A model generated the notes under the pieces. That model saw only the letters and a program-made list of their open reading frames with translations. It searched no databases and was not told the origin of the DNA. This document shows, piece by piece, positions 28,865-36,193 of a stretch of 64,000 bases of DNA (position 1 is its first letter; the number at the start of each line of letters is the position of its first letter). Source of the stretch: Gemmatimonadota bacterium. GTDB lineage: Bacteria > Gemmatimonadota > Gemmatimonadetes > Longimicrobiales > Gaopeijiaceae. The stretch covers positions 124,001-188,000 of the forward strand of contig JAWKQO010000002.1 of assembly GCA_041390105.1 (NCBI GenBank), in the 5' to 3' direction. The translations under genes and the position numbers were made by a program.

Positions 28865-29551
28865 TCAGCCAGGATTGATGGCGAAGAGCAGGAATTGAGC
28901 GACGGTCCCCGCCAGCAGCGCGGCCGCCAGCAGGAGCTGGATCACGCGCACGGGACGCAGCTCGCGAGCGACGGGCTGAAAGAGACCCATCCACGCGAAC
29001 ACGCCAGCCGGGACCGCAAGCAGGGGCGCGCCCAGCCCCGCCGCGAACAAGGCCCGTTGCAGGGGAAGAGCTGTCGGGGATGCATCACCCGACATCATCC
29101 AGGCAATCGCTCCGAATCCGGCGACTGCCAGGGCTGAGAAGACCGCCAGGCCGAAGTGGAGCAGGCGGCTCCGGAAGAGCCCTGCGGGCAGCATCCGCGC
29201 GGCCCAACGAGGCACGAACACGCAGGCCAGCAGAGGGGTGGCCAAGGCCAGGGCGATCATCCGCTCCGGAGGCGTCTCGGAGGGAAGGGGACCCCCCTGG
29301 GCGTTGCGGACCGCGTTGGGGACGATCAGGAGCAGGGGCGGGGCGGTCACCACCAGGGCGGCCCAGCGCCTGGTCGCGGGTCGTCGAAAGAACCACCAGG
29401 CGCCCACTCCCATACAGGCCAGGTGGAAAGGAGCCGTGAAGAGAACCACCTGTAGCAGGAACTGACCCGGCGAAGGGCCGAACAGGACCGGGAAGACCCA
29501 AAAGGCGGCCAGTAGCAACTCGACCAGCAGGAGCGCTTTCAAGACCTTCAT
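28865..29551 (-). CDS. Polytopic membrane protein of unknown function
   Basis: The product is 228 residues with about seven hydrophobic segments (for example LKALLLVELLLAAFWVFPVL, ALALATPLLACVFVP and LLHFGLAVFSALAVAGFGA) and few charged loops. No family motif is recognised. The ATG at 29551 puts the first helix at the N-terminus; the open frame upstream to 29602 adds a hydrophilic stretch without support. The gene lies between TetR and a cysteine-synthase-like gene on the same strand and could be regulated with either. Confidence 0.65.
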   Translation of the reverse strand: MKVLKALLLVELLLAAFWVFPVLFGPSPGQFLLQVVLFTAPFHLACMGVGAWWFFRRPATRRWAALVVTAPPLLLIVPNAVRNAQGGPLPSETPPERMIALALATPLLACVFVPRWAARMLPAGLFRSRLLHFGLAVFSALAVAGFGAIAWMMSGDASPTALPLQRALFAAGLGAPLLAVPAGVFAWMGLFQPVARELRPVRVIQLLLAAALLAGTVAQFLLFAINPG

Positions 29552-29645
29552 GGGATCCGGGGTGCTGGGAGCGGTATCGGCTAGCCCGGGGGCAAGGTGC
29601 ATGCCTCGCTAGGTGGCGGTGTCCGCGTCCGACGACACTTCCCGA

Positions 29646-30563
29646 CTAGCTACCCGCGTAGAGCGGGGTGGAGAGGTACTTCATCCCGGTATCACAGGCG
29701 ACGGTGACCACGGTAGCACCCGGCCCCAGCTCGCGTGCCACTCGCCGGGCAGCGACCAGGTTCGCACCGGTCGACGTCCCCGCCACGATCGCCTCCTCAC
29801 GGGCCAGCCTCCGGGCTGCCTCCATCGCCGCTTCGGTCGAGACGGTCTCGACGCCGTCCACCGCGTCTCGACGCCAGAGCGGTACCACGAAGCCCGCTCC
29901 CACGCCTTCGATCCGGTGGACTCCGGAAGGGCCGCCCGACAGCACCGCGGATTCAGCGGGCTCGACGGCGACGCAGCGGATGTCGGAGCTTCGCGCGCGC
30001 AGGGCCTCGGAGACGCCCCGCACCGATGCGGCAGTGCCCGTGCACTGCACGAACCCGTCGAGACGACCGCCCGTCCGTCTCCAGATCTCCTCACCCATCG
30101 CGTGATAGGCGGAGAGTTGGTCGGCGTTCTTCAGCTGGTCGGTCCAGAAGGCGCCGGTCGCCTCGGCGATCTTCTCCGCGGCTGCGATCATGGCTCGAGT
30201 CAGCGCGGCGTCCATTCCGCCACCGTCGCTGGCCACCAGGGTCAGCCGCGCACCCAGGGCCGCCATGTGCCGTCGCTTCTCCAGGGAGAACGCGTCTGAG
30301 GTGACGATGTCCAAGGGGTAGCCCTTGGCCGCGCACACCAACGCCAGCGAGACGCCCGTGCTGCCGCCGGTGTACTCCACCACGGGCTGGCCGGGCTTCA
30401 GTCGTCCGTCCCGTTCGGCTGCCTCGATCATGGCGAGCGCCATGCGGTCCTTCATGCTTCCGGTCGGGTTCTGCGTCTCGAGCTTGAGGACGATCCGCGC
30501 CGAGTCCTCGGGCACGCGCAGCTCGACCAGCGGAGTGCTTCCGATTCGTGTCAGGATCGACAT
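29646..30563 (-). CDS. Cysteine synthase/cystathionine beta-synthase-family PLP enzyme
   Basis: This 305-residue fold-type II PLP enzyme has the Schiff-base lysine in NPTGSMKDRM (Lys38), the substrate loop EYTGGSTGVSLA, and a phosphate-binding glycine loop near QCTGTAASVRGVSEA. Family members make cysteine from O-acetylserine and sulfide or perform related beta-replacements. The region around IVAGTSTGANLVAA matches cysteine synthases. The usual C-terminal extension of CBS is absent. Start at 30563 is supported by GGAGAGGCC. It is divergent from an HxlR regulator, with two palindromes in the 77-base gap, so expression is probably controlled by that regulator. Confidence 0.9.
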   Translation of the reverse strand: MSILTRIGSTPLVELRVPEDSARIVLKLETQNPTGSMKDRMALAMIEAAERDGRLKPGQPVVEYTGGSTGVSLALVCAAKGYPLDIVTSDAFSLEKRRHMAALGARLTLVASDGGGMDAALTRAMIAAAEKIAEATGAFWTDQLKNADQLSAYHAMGEEIWRRTGGRLDGFVQCTGTAASVRGVSEALRARSSDIRCVAVEPAESAVLSGGPSGVHRIEGVGAGFVVPLWRRDAVDGVETVSTEAAMEAARRLAREEAIVAGTSTGANLVAARRVARELGPGATVVTVACDTGMKYLSTPLYAGS

Positions 30564-30573
30564 GGCCTCTCCA

Positions 30574-30596
30574 GTAACTTTCAAATCAAAAGTTAC
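30574..30596. promoter_or_regulatory. Palindromic site near the cysteine-synthase-like gene
   Basis: Perfect 8-base inverted arms GTAACTTT and AAAGTTAC are separated by seven bases, 11 bases before the enzyme's start codon and overlapping the region where its ribosome or polymerase would bind. A likely HxlR operator. Confidence 0.65.
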
Positions 30597-30600
30597 CCGG

Positions 30601-30623
30601 GTTACTTGCAATCTGCAAGTGAC
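30601..30623. promoter_or_regulatory. Second palindromic site, near the HxlR gene
   Basis: Inverted arms GTTACTTGCA and TGCAAGTGAC (nine of ten positions pair) around ATC, 18 bases before the HxlR start codon. Both palindromes share a GTnACTT half-site, so the same regulator could bind both and control both divergent genes. Confidence 0.65.
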
Positions 30624-30640
30624 TGCGCCAGAATCATTCC

Positions 30641-31045
30641 ATGAGACGCCAGGCGAAGGTCGATCCCGAGGGCTTCCGATCGGACTGCTCGATCGCGCGG
30701 GCGCTGGATCTGCTGGGCGACCGCTGGACGCTGCTCATCGTCCGCGACCTCATGTGGCACGGCAAGCATACCTTCCAGGCGTTGTCACGAAGCGACGAGC
30801 GTATCCCCTCGAACCTGCTCGCCGACAGGCTGACGAAACTGCAGCGCTGGGGTCTGGTCGAGCGTGAAGCCTATCAGGACCGCCCGGTGCGTTACCGGTA
30901 CGACCTGACTCCCCTCGGCCGGACCCTGGAGCCGCTGCTGAAGGCGGCAATGGATTGGGGGTTCACCCACCTCGGGGGAGGCTTCCACGACCCGAGCGGT
31001 GCTGTGCCCGACCGCAAGGCCCGCCGCCCCAAGCCGCGTTCCTGA
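30641..31045 (+). CDS. HxlR-family (winged-helix) transcriptional regulator
   Basis: This 134-residue regulator is clearly HxlR: DCSIARALDLLGDRWTLLIV (about 14-33), then TFQALSRSDERIPSNLLADR, the wing YRYDLTPLGRTLEPLL. The N-terminal Cys in DCSIARAL corresponds to the conserved cysteine that senses electrophiles or oxidants in YodB/HypR-type members. That makes a redox input plausible next to a sulfur-assimilation enzyme. Shine-Dalgarno before the ATG is poor. The final 20 residues are Arg/Lys/Pro rich. Confidence 0.92.
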   Translation: MRRQAKVDPEGFRSDCSIARALDLLGDRWTLLIVRDLMWHGKHTFQALSRSDERIPSNLLADRLTKLQRWGLVEREAYQDRPVRYRYDLTPLGRTLEPLLKAAMDWGFTHLGGGFHDPSGAVPDRKARRPKPRS

Positions 31046-31123
31046 GCAGCCCCGAGCGAGGCGAAGGAGCGAAGTTTCCGTCGGGGGACCGGCGCTGTGC
31101 GCCCCCCGTCTCACCGCCGCGCC

Positions 31124-32104
31124 TCAGAGGCGTTCGGGGGCCTCCAGCGACTCGATCTCGCTCAGCCGGTTCAGGTCGATGGACACGCGGTCGCTGGCCG
31201 GTAGGTACATGTCGCGGAAGCGGGCGCCCCAGATGATCTCCGTTCCGTCGAAGCTGGTTTTGGCGTGCACCATCTGCGCGAAGGTCTCGTCCTGGGCGCT
31301 CACCACGCAGACCACCTCGGGCTCCGAGGCCCGCAGGGACTCGGGCGTGTACCCCCGCAGCGGGCTGCGCTCGTCGATCGGGTGGACCACCACCCAATGC
31401 AGGGGCATGAAGACGATGTGCTCGCGCTCCAGCGGGAGCTGGTCGAAGCGCCGCCGCCGGCCTCCGCGGTCGTCGATCCAGCGCGCGAACGACACCGTGG
31501 CGTGCACGTCGGTGAGGTCGTGATTGCGCAGATTGGCCAAGCGGAACATCAGGGCCCAGCCATCCCGGTAGGGTGCGAGGATGGCGCGGTCGCTGAAGCG
31601 GATCTTGGCGGTGGGGCGCGTGAAGCGCGTGAACAACAGGCCGCTCAGCACCGCGAAGCCGAGGAGCCCCACCAAGGCCTCGATCGCCACCAGACTGTTG
31701 GCCAGTCGAGTGTCGGGCACGAGCTTGCCGTAGCCGATGGTGGCCAGGGTCTGGACGCTGAAGAAGAGGCAGTCCTCGAACCTGCCCCACGGCTCGCTGG
31801 CCGCCCCGGCCAGGGCCCCTGGACCGATGAGCCAATACAGCGTGGCGAATCCGAGGTTGGTGCCCGCGTAGATCGCGGCCATGGTCAGGATCAGCCGCGG
31901 TACGCTGAGCGACAGCAGCGTGTGGTACGCGTTGTACGGGTGGAACGGGCTCAGATCGTTCCGGCGCACGTTGAAGGTGCCGTCCTGATTGAGCAGACGG
32001 GCGCGACTGCGCTCGGAGAGCCTGCCGCCCAGCCCCAGGTCCTGGTCGAGCCGCTCGCGGGCACCTGCGTCGGGAGGGGCGGCGTCCTGTTCAGGCAGGT
32101 CCAT
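31124..32104 (-). CDS. Inward-rectifier potassium channel (KirBac-like)
   Basis: The product is 326 residues. It has an N-terminal slide helix region (LLNQDGTFNVRR), TM1 (about 66-92), a pore helix and selectivity filter TIGYG (122-126), TM2 (about 136-160), then an immunoglobulin-like cytoplasmic domain (ILAPYRDGWALMFRLANLRN to the end). This is the full KirBac architecture and length. It should conduct potassium across the inner membrane and be gated by its cytoplasmic domain. It ends 78 bases from the HxlR gene (convergent), and lies nine bases downstream of the sugar dehydrogenase gene on the same strand, so the two may share a transcript. Confidence 0.95.
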   Translation of the reverse strand: MDLPEQDAAPPDAGARERLDQDLGLGGRLSERSRARLLNQDGTFNVRRNDLSPFHPYNAYHTLLSLSVPRLILTMAAIYAGTNLGFATLYWLIGPGALAGAASEPWGRFEDCLFFSVQTLATIGYGKLVPDTRLANSLVAIEALVGLLGFAVLSGLLFTRFTRPTAKIRFSDRAILAPYRDGWALMFRLANLRNHDLTDVHATVSFARWIDDRGGRRRRFDQLPLEREHIVFMPLHWVVVHPIDERSPLRGYTPESLRASEPEVVCVVSAQDETFAQMVHAKTSFDGTEIIWGARFRDMYLPASDRVSIDLNRLSEIESLEAPERL

Positions 32105-32113
32105 GGCTCCGGC

Positions 32114-33514
32114 TCAGCGCGTCAGCAGCCGGATCACACCGTCCTGCTTGTTCAGCAGGAACACCTGCGCGCCCGGCCCGGTGCCGAAGCGCAGATCGGC
32201 CCGACGCGCCAGCTCGCGGCCCTGTTCACGGTTCTTCGCCTGGATCACCTCCAGGAACGTCCGGGCCCGCCCGCCCTGCCGCAGCAACACTCGTCGGATG
32301 CCGTCCTCCCCCCCGTCCGGCAGATGGTCGGCGTGTAGGTAGAAGACCTCTCCGCTGGGGTTGTCACCCCAGAGCAGGAGGCCGTCCAGCTGCGGGACGC
32401 TCCCGCCCCGCACTACGACCACGCCCGTCGCGGCCGCGCTGTTTTGCAGGAGGGGGTCCGGCTGGCCGTATTCCGCCACCGGATAGGTCATGGAACGGTC
32501 GCTTCGGCTGCCGGAGAGCTCCACCGAGCGGCGGCCCACGTAGCGGAAGCTGCCCTCCCACACATTCCAGCCCAGGTTGGCTCCCGCCGTCACCGGGCTC
32601 AACTCTTCGACGGTACCCTGCCCGATGTCCGCCATGAACATGCGGCGGTTGGCACTGTCCCAGGTGAAGCGTTGCGGGTTGCGCACGCCCGACGCCCAGA
32701 TCTCTCCCAGCACCCCTGAGCGGCCGACGAACGGGTTTCCGGCCGGGATGCCGTAGCCGCCCCGCCCGCCGCCGGAGCCCAGGGGATCGATGCGAAAGAT
32801 CTTCCCGAAGGCGGAGCCCAGGTTCTGGGCCAGGTTGAGAGGGTCGCCCCCGCTCCCTCCGTCGGCGATCCCGACGTACAGGAGACCGAACTCCGCCGAG
32901 CCCGGCTCGGGCGTGGGGTCGAAGGCGATCTGGCCGCCGTTGTGGTTGCGGAAAGGCTGCTCGACGCGCAACACCTGCCGGGGGGCGCTGCCATCGTAGC
33001 GCGCTGCCGCGGGTGTGCGGGCGGTCCACTCCAGCAGCACGGTGTCGTGGGTGTCGTCCCCGCCGCCCGGCGTGAAGTCCGGGGTGGGGCCCGTGTCGGA
33101 CACGTCGACCCAGGTGTAGAGCTTGCCGAAGCCAGGGCTTCCCTCCAGCGCGAACTGAGGATGGAAGGCGAAGCTCTGGAAGCCCTGTTCGGAGCGGCCT
33201 GCTTCCACGCCCACACCCCAGCGGGCTTCGCGGAGGTCGAGGTACGAGGTCAGCGAGCTCCCATCGTAGGCGACTGCGTAGAGAATGCCCCGCATGTCGT
33301 TGACGAAGAGTCGCTCCGTCCCCGGCTCGTCGACGAGCAGCATCACGCGGGCGGGCTCTCCTCCGACATCCGGTACCTGCGCGAACTCGCGGAAGCCGAC
33401 CTCGACGACGTCCTCCGCGACCGGAATCGGCGCGGGGAACGGGTCCTCCGTTGCTTGCGCCCGGAGTGGGGCGGCGCCGAGCGACACGATCGCGAGTAGG
33501 GCCAGGGCCTTCAT
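32114..33514 (-). CDS. PQQ-dependent sugar dehydrogenase-like beta-propeller protein (GSDH family)
   Basis: The product is 466 residues with a signal peptide (MKALALLAIVSLGAAPLRAQ). The propeller carries glucose/sorbosone dehydrogenase motifs: RLFVNDMRGILYAV, FHPQFALEGSPGFGKLYTWV, the HNGGQIAFDP segment, IWASGVRNPQRFTWD and AGANLGWNVWEG. Family members oxidise aldose sugars with PQQ in the periplasm, although PQQ dependence cannot be shown from sequence. Start at 33514 has GGAG eight bases upstream. A second, shorter member of the same family is at 40024-41259. Confidence 0.87.
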   Translation of the reverse strand: MKALALLAIVSLGAAPLRAQATEDPFPAPIPVAEDVVEVGFREFAQVPDVGGEPARVMLLVDEPGTERLFVNDMRGILYAVAYDGSSLTSYLDLREARWGVGVEAGRSEQGFQSFAFHPQFALEGSPGFGKLYTWVDVSDTGPTPDFTPGGGDDTHDTVLLEWTARTPAAARYDGSAPRQVLRVEQPFRNHNGGQIAFDPTPEPGSAEFGLLYVGIADGGSGGDPLNLAQNLGSAFGKIFRIDPLGSGGGRGGYGIPAGNPFVGRSGVLGEIWASGVRNPQRFTWDSANRRMFMADIGQGTVEELSPVTAGANLGWNVWEGSFRYVGRRSVELSGSRSDRSMTYPVAEYGQPDPLLQNSAAATGVVVVRGGSVPQLDGLLLWGDNPSGEVFYLHADHLPDGGEDGIRRVLLRQGGRARTFLEVIQAKNREQGRELARRADLRFGTGPGAQVFLLNKQDGVIRLLTR

Positions 33515-33754
33515 GTGGAGGACTCCGTGGGGTAGATCGTCCAGCCCCCGCGGGAGCGAGGGTCGCTGCCGCCTACAATAGGGAGTCGCGGTCGCTCGCG
33601 CGCGGGCCAGCGCCGCTGAGGGTCCGCTGAGTCCCCGGCGGAGCGGGCACGCGATGACCGTTCCGCCCTCGGATCTCGCTTCTTCAATCGAGGCGGGCGG
33701 GCCATGTCGGTCCGTCCCCGACCTGGGTCCACCACGAATACGGGAGGCGAAGCC

Positions 33755-35062
33755 ATGGAACGAGCGAGGCGATCCGCCGCAGTGTCCACCGTCCTGACCC
33801 TTTCCCTGGCCCTCTGCGCATGCGCGGCGCACGAGGCGGATTCCGCTCCGTTGGCTGCCGATGTGGTGGTTTCCTGGAACGAACGCGTCCTGGGTATCGC
33901 CGAGGACGAGGACGGCTTCCTGACCCTGAAGGGCCTCCGGACGGCCACGCTGATGCACCTGGCCATGCACGATGCGCTCAACGCGATCGAGCGCCGCTAC
34001 GCCACGTTTCGCCCGGTGGCTGCCACACCGGACGCCGATCCGCTCACCGCGGCCAATGAGGCTGCCTACCGGGTGGCAATCGCAGCGTATCCGGACCGCG
34101 CAGCGGACCTGGAGGCCGAGTGGAGGCGCTGGTCGACCGAGGCGACCGACCGGTCCCTACCGGCGCAGGAGCTCGGCCGCTCCGCGGCCGATGCGGTGCT
34201 GAGCGAACGGGCGCGCGACGGGTGGGACGCCGCGGCGGAATACCAATGGCACCCGATGGGTCCCGGGGTCTACGCCGAGTTCAACGAGCACAGCGGTACA
34301 CCGGAGGGCTTCATCTTCGGAGCGGGGTGGGCGCAGGCGAGACCCTTCACGTTGGAGCGACCGGATCAGTTCCGCTCGCCCCCGCCCCCGGCGATCGACA
34401 GCGACGCCTACACGCGAGCCTTCGACGAGGTGAAGAGCGTGGGCGCGCAGGGAAGCACCACCCGCACCGCGGATCAGACCCACCTGGCCATGTGGTGGAA
34501 GGAGTTCGTGGAGAAGTCGCACAATCGCTTGGCGCGTGAGCTGGTGCGTGCGGACGACCCGGGGCTGTGGGAGGCCGCCAGGCTCTTCGCGCGGCTCAAC
34601 ATGGCCATCTACGACGGGTACGTCTCGTCCTTCGACGCCAAGTTCGCCTACAACCACTGGCGACCCTACACCGCCATCCGCTGGGCTTCCCACGACGGCA
34701 ATCCGGACACGGCGGAAGATCCGAGCTGGACCAACCTGCACGATCACACCTATGCCTTCCCGTCCTATCCGTCCGCCCACGGCACGGTGTGCGCGGCGGC
34801 CATGACGGTGCTCGGTGACGCTTTCGGAGAGGAGCGCGCCTTCGACATGACCATTCGCGAGGTGGACGCGGCCGGCCCCATGTCCGATAAGATCCTGATG
34901 GACCCTGCCACGCGTTCCTTCTCCTCGTTCGCTGAGGCTGCCACCGAGTGTGCGCTGTCTCGCGTGTACCTGGGCATCCACTTCCGGTACGACTCCGAAG
35001 CGGGGACGGCGCTCGGAAGACAGGTAGGTGCGACTGCGCTGGAGACGCTGGGCGAGCGCTGA
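33755..35062 (+). CDS. Vanadium-dependent haloperoxidase/PAP2-type lipoprotein
   Basis: The product is 435 residues with a lipoprotein-like signal (LTLSLALCAC). All three vanadate/phosphate-binding motifs of the vanadium haloperoxidase-PAP2 superfamily are present: Lys296-x6-Arg303-Pro304 (KFAYNHWRP), Ser340-Ala-His342 (PSAHGT; the usual Gly is Ala), and Ser402-Arg403-x3-Gly-x-His409 (SRVYLGIH). It is therefore probably active, either as a halide-oxidising peroxidase or as an acid phosphatase; sequence alone does not decide. The ATG at 33755 follows GGGAGGCG. It is divergent from the sugar dehydrogenase gene and is followed by an intradiol-dioxygenase-like gene. Confidence 0.87.
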   Translation: MERARRSAAVSTVLTLSLALCACAAHEADSAPLAADVVVSWNERVLGIAEDEDGFLTLKGLRTATLMHLAMHDALNAIERRYATFRPVAATPDADPLTAANEAAYRVAIAAYPDRAADLEAEWRRWSTEATDRSLPAQELGRSAADAVLSERARDGWDAAAEYQWHPMGPGVYAEFNEHSGTPEGFIFGAGWAQARPFTLERPDQFRSPPPPAIDSDAYTRAFDEVKSVGAQGSTTRTADQTHLAMWWKEFVEKSHNRLARELVRADDPGLWEAARLFARLNMAIYDGYVSSFDAKFAYNHWRPYTAIRWASHDGNPDTAEDPSWTNLHDHTYAFPSYPSAHGTVCAAAMTVLGDAFGEERAFDMTIREVDAAGPMSDKILMDPATRSFSSFAEAATECALSRVYLGIHFRYDSEAGTALGRQVGATALETLGER

Positions 35063-35193
35063 CAGGGGCGGGTCGCCGACGGGCCGTGGTGGACTCCTAA
35101 CGGGGCACCACTCCGTGCTGTCCTTCAGGGCACACCGCTTCGGTGGCGTCGCCGGCTCCGGGCGGCGCATCCGACTCCAACCTGGGTTCGTCC

Positions 35194-35976
35194 ATGCCTC
35201 ACGACGACTTCGGCGGGCTCCGCGAGGACCTCCGCCTTACCGGCGCGGCGCTCGGTCGCCGCGATCTACTTCGTCTGGCCTTTGGGGTCGGAATGGTCCA
35301 CTTGGTCGGGTGCGATTCCAGCCCGACGTCTGCCGGCGACGCGGGTGCGTTGTGCGCCACGCAGATCCCCTCGGAGACCGAGGGGCCCTTTCCGGCGGAC
35401 GGATCCAACGGGCCCGACGTTCTGACGCAGAGTGGCGTCGTGCGAAGCGACATCCGTTCGAGCTTCGCTGGCCTCTCGGGTACGGCGGCGGGCATTCCGC
35501 TCACCGTGCGCCTCACCTTGGTGTCCGCAGGGGCCTGCACGCCGCTGGCGGGACGGGCCATCTACCTCTGGCACTGCGACCGAGAGGGTCGCTACTCGCT
35601 CTATTCGTCGGGCGCCACCTCGCAGAACTACCTCCGCGGCGTGCAGGAGAGCGACGCCGACGGCGTGCTGTCCTTCACCACCGTGTTCCCGGGCTGCTAC
35701 GCGGGTCGCTGGCCGCACATCCACTTCGAAGTATACGAGAGCCTCGCGGTGGCCGTGGCGTCCGGATCGGACCTGGTCACGTCCCAGCTGGCACTGCCGG
35801 AGAGCGCCTGCGATGCCGTCTACGCGACCAGCGGCTACGAACAGAGTGTGACCAATCTGTCCCGGATCAGCCTCGCGACCGACGGGATCTTCCGGGACGG
35901 CGTGGATCAGCAGCTCGCCACCGTAACGGGTGACGTCAACAGCGGATACGTGGCCACGCTCACCGTCGCCGTGTAA
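35194..35976 (+). CDS. Intradiol ring-cleavage dioxygenase-like protein with Tat/lipoprotein signal
   Basis: The product is 260 residues. Fe(III) ligands expected for intradiol dioxygenases are present: Tyr134 (GRYSLY), Tyr169 (PGCYAGRW), His175 and His177 (PHIHFEVY). The N-terminus GRRDLLRLAFGVGMVHLVGC combines a twin-arginine motif with a lipobox, implying export of the folded iron enzyme and lipid anchoring. Extracytoplasmic members of this family are common in soil bacteria but rarely characterised; the substrate may be a catechol-like compound. The ATG at 35194 is preferred to a GTG at 35143, though neither has a strong Shine-Dalgarno. It lies 131 bases after the haloperoxidase-like gene. 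Confidence 0.87.
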   Translation: MPHDDFGGLREDLRLTGAALGRRDLLRLAFGVGMVHLVGCDSSPTSAGDAGALCATQIPSETEGPFPADGSNGPDVLTQSGVVRSDIRSSFAGLSGTAAGIPLTVRLTLVSAGACTPLAGRAIYLWHCDREGRYSLYSSGATSQNYLRGVQESDADGVLSFTTVFPGCYAGRWPHIHFEVYESLAVAVASGSDLVTSQLALPESACDAVYATSGYEQSVTNLSRISLATDGIFRDGVDQQLATVTGDVNSGYVATLTVAV

Positions 35977-36001
35977 CGCGGCTGTTCTACTCCGCCGCAC
36001 C

Positions 36002-36046
36002 GGCCCCGGAGGGACGCGCCCTGCGAATGCGCGACCGTCCGGGGCC
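36002..36046 (+). terminator. Probable terminator hairpin after the dioxygenase gene
   Basis: Perfect 9-base inverted arms GGCCCCGGA (36002-36010) and TCCGGGGCC (36038-36046) begin 26 bases after the dioxygenase stop. There is no immediate T-run (TTCGTGT follows, with CTTTTT 20 bases later), so termination efficiency is uncertain. Confidence 0.5.
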
Positions 36047-36193
36047 TTCGTGTATCGGGTGACCGCTTTTTCACACTGCCTGCGCCACTAGGGACGAGGA
36101 TCCCCCGGAACCGGCTTTCCCCCCTGCCTCCCCCAGGCCTCCTCAGGTCCTCTCCCGACTTCGTGTCCCTCACTCCATATCGGAGGGAAGGCA

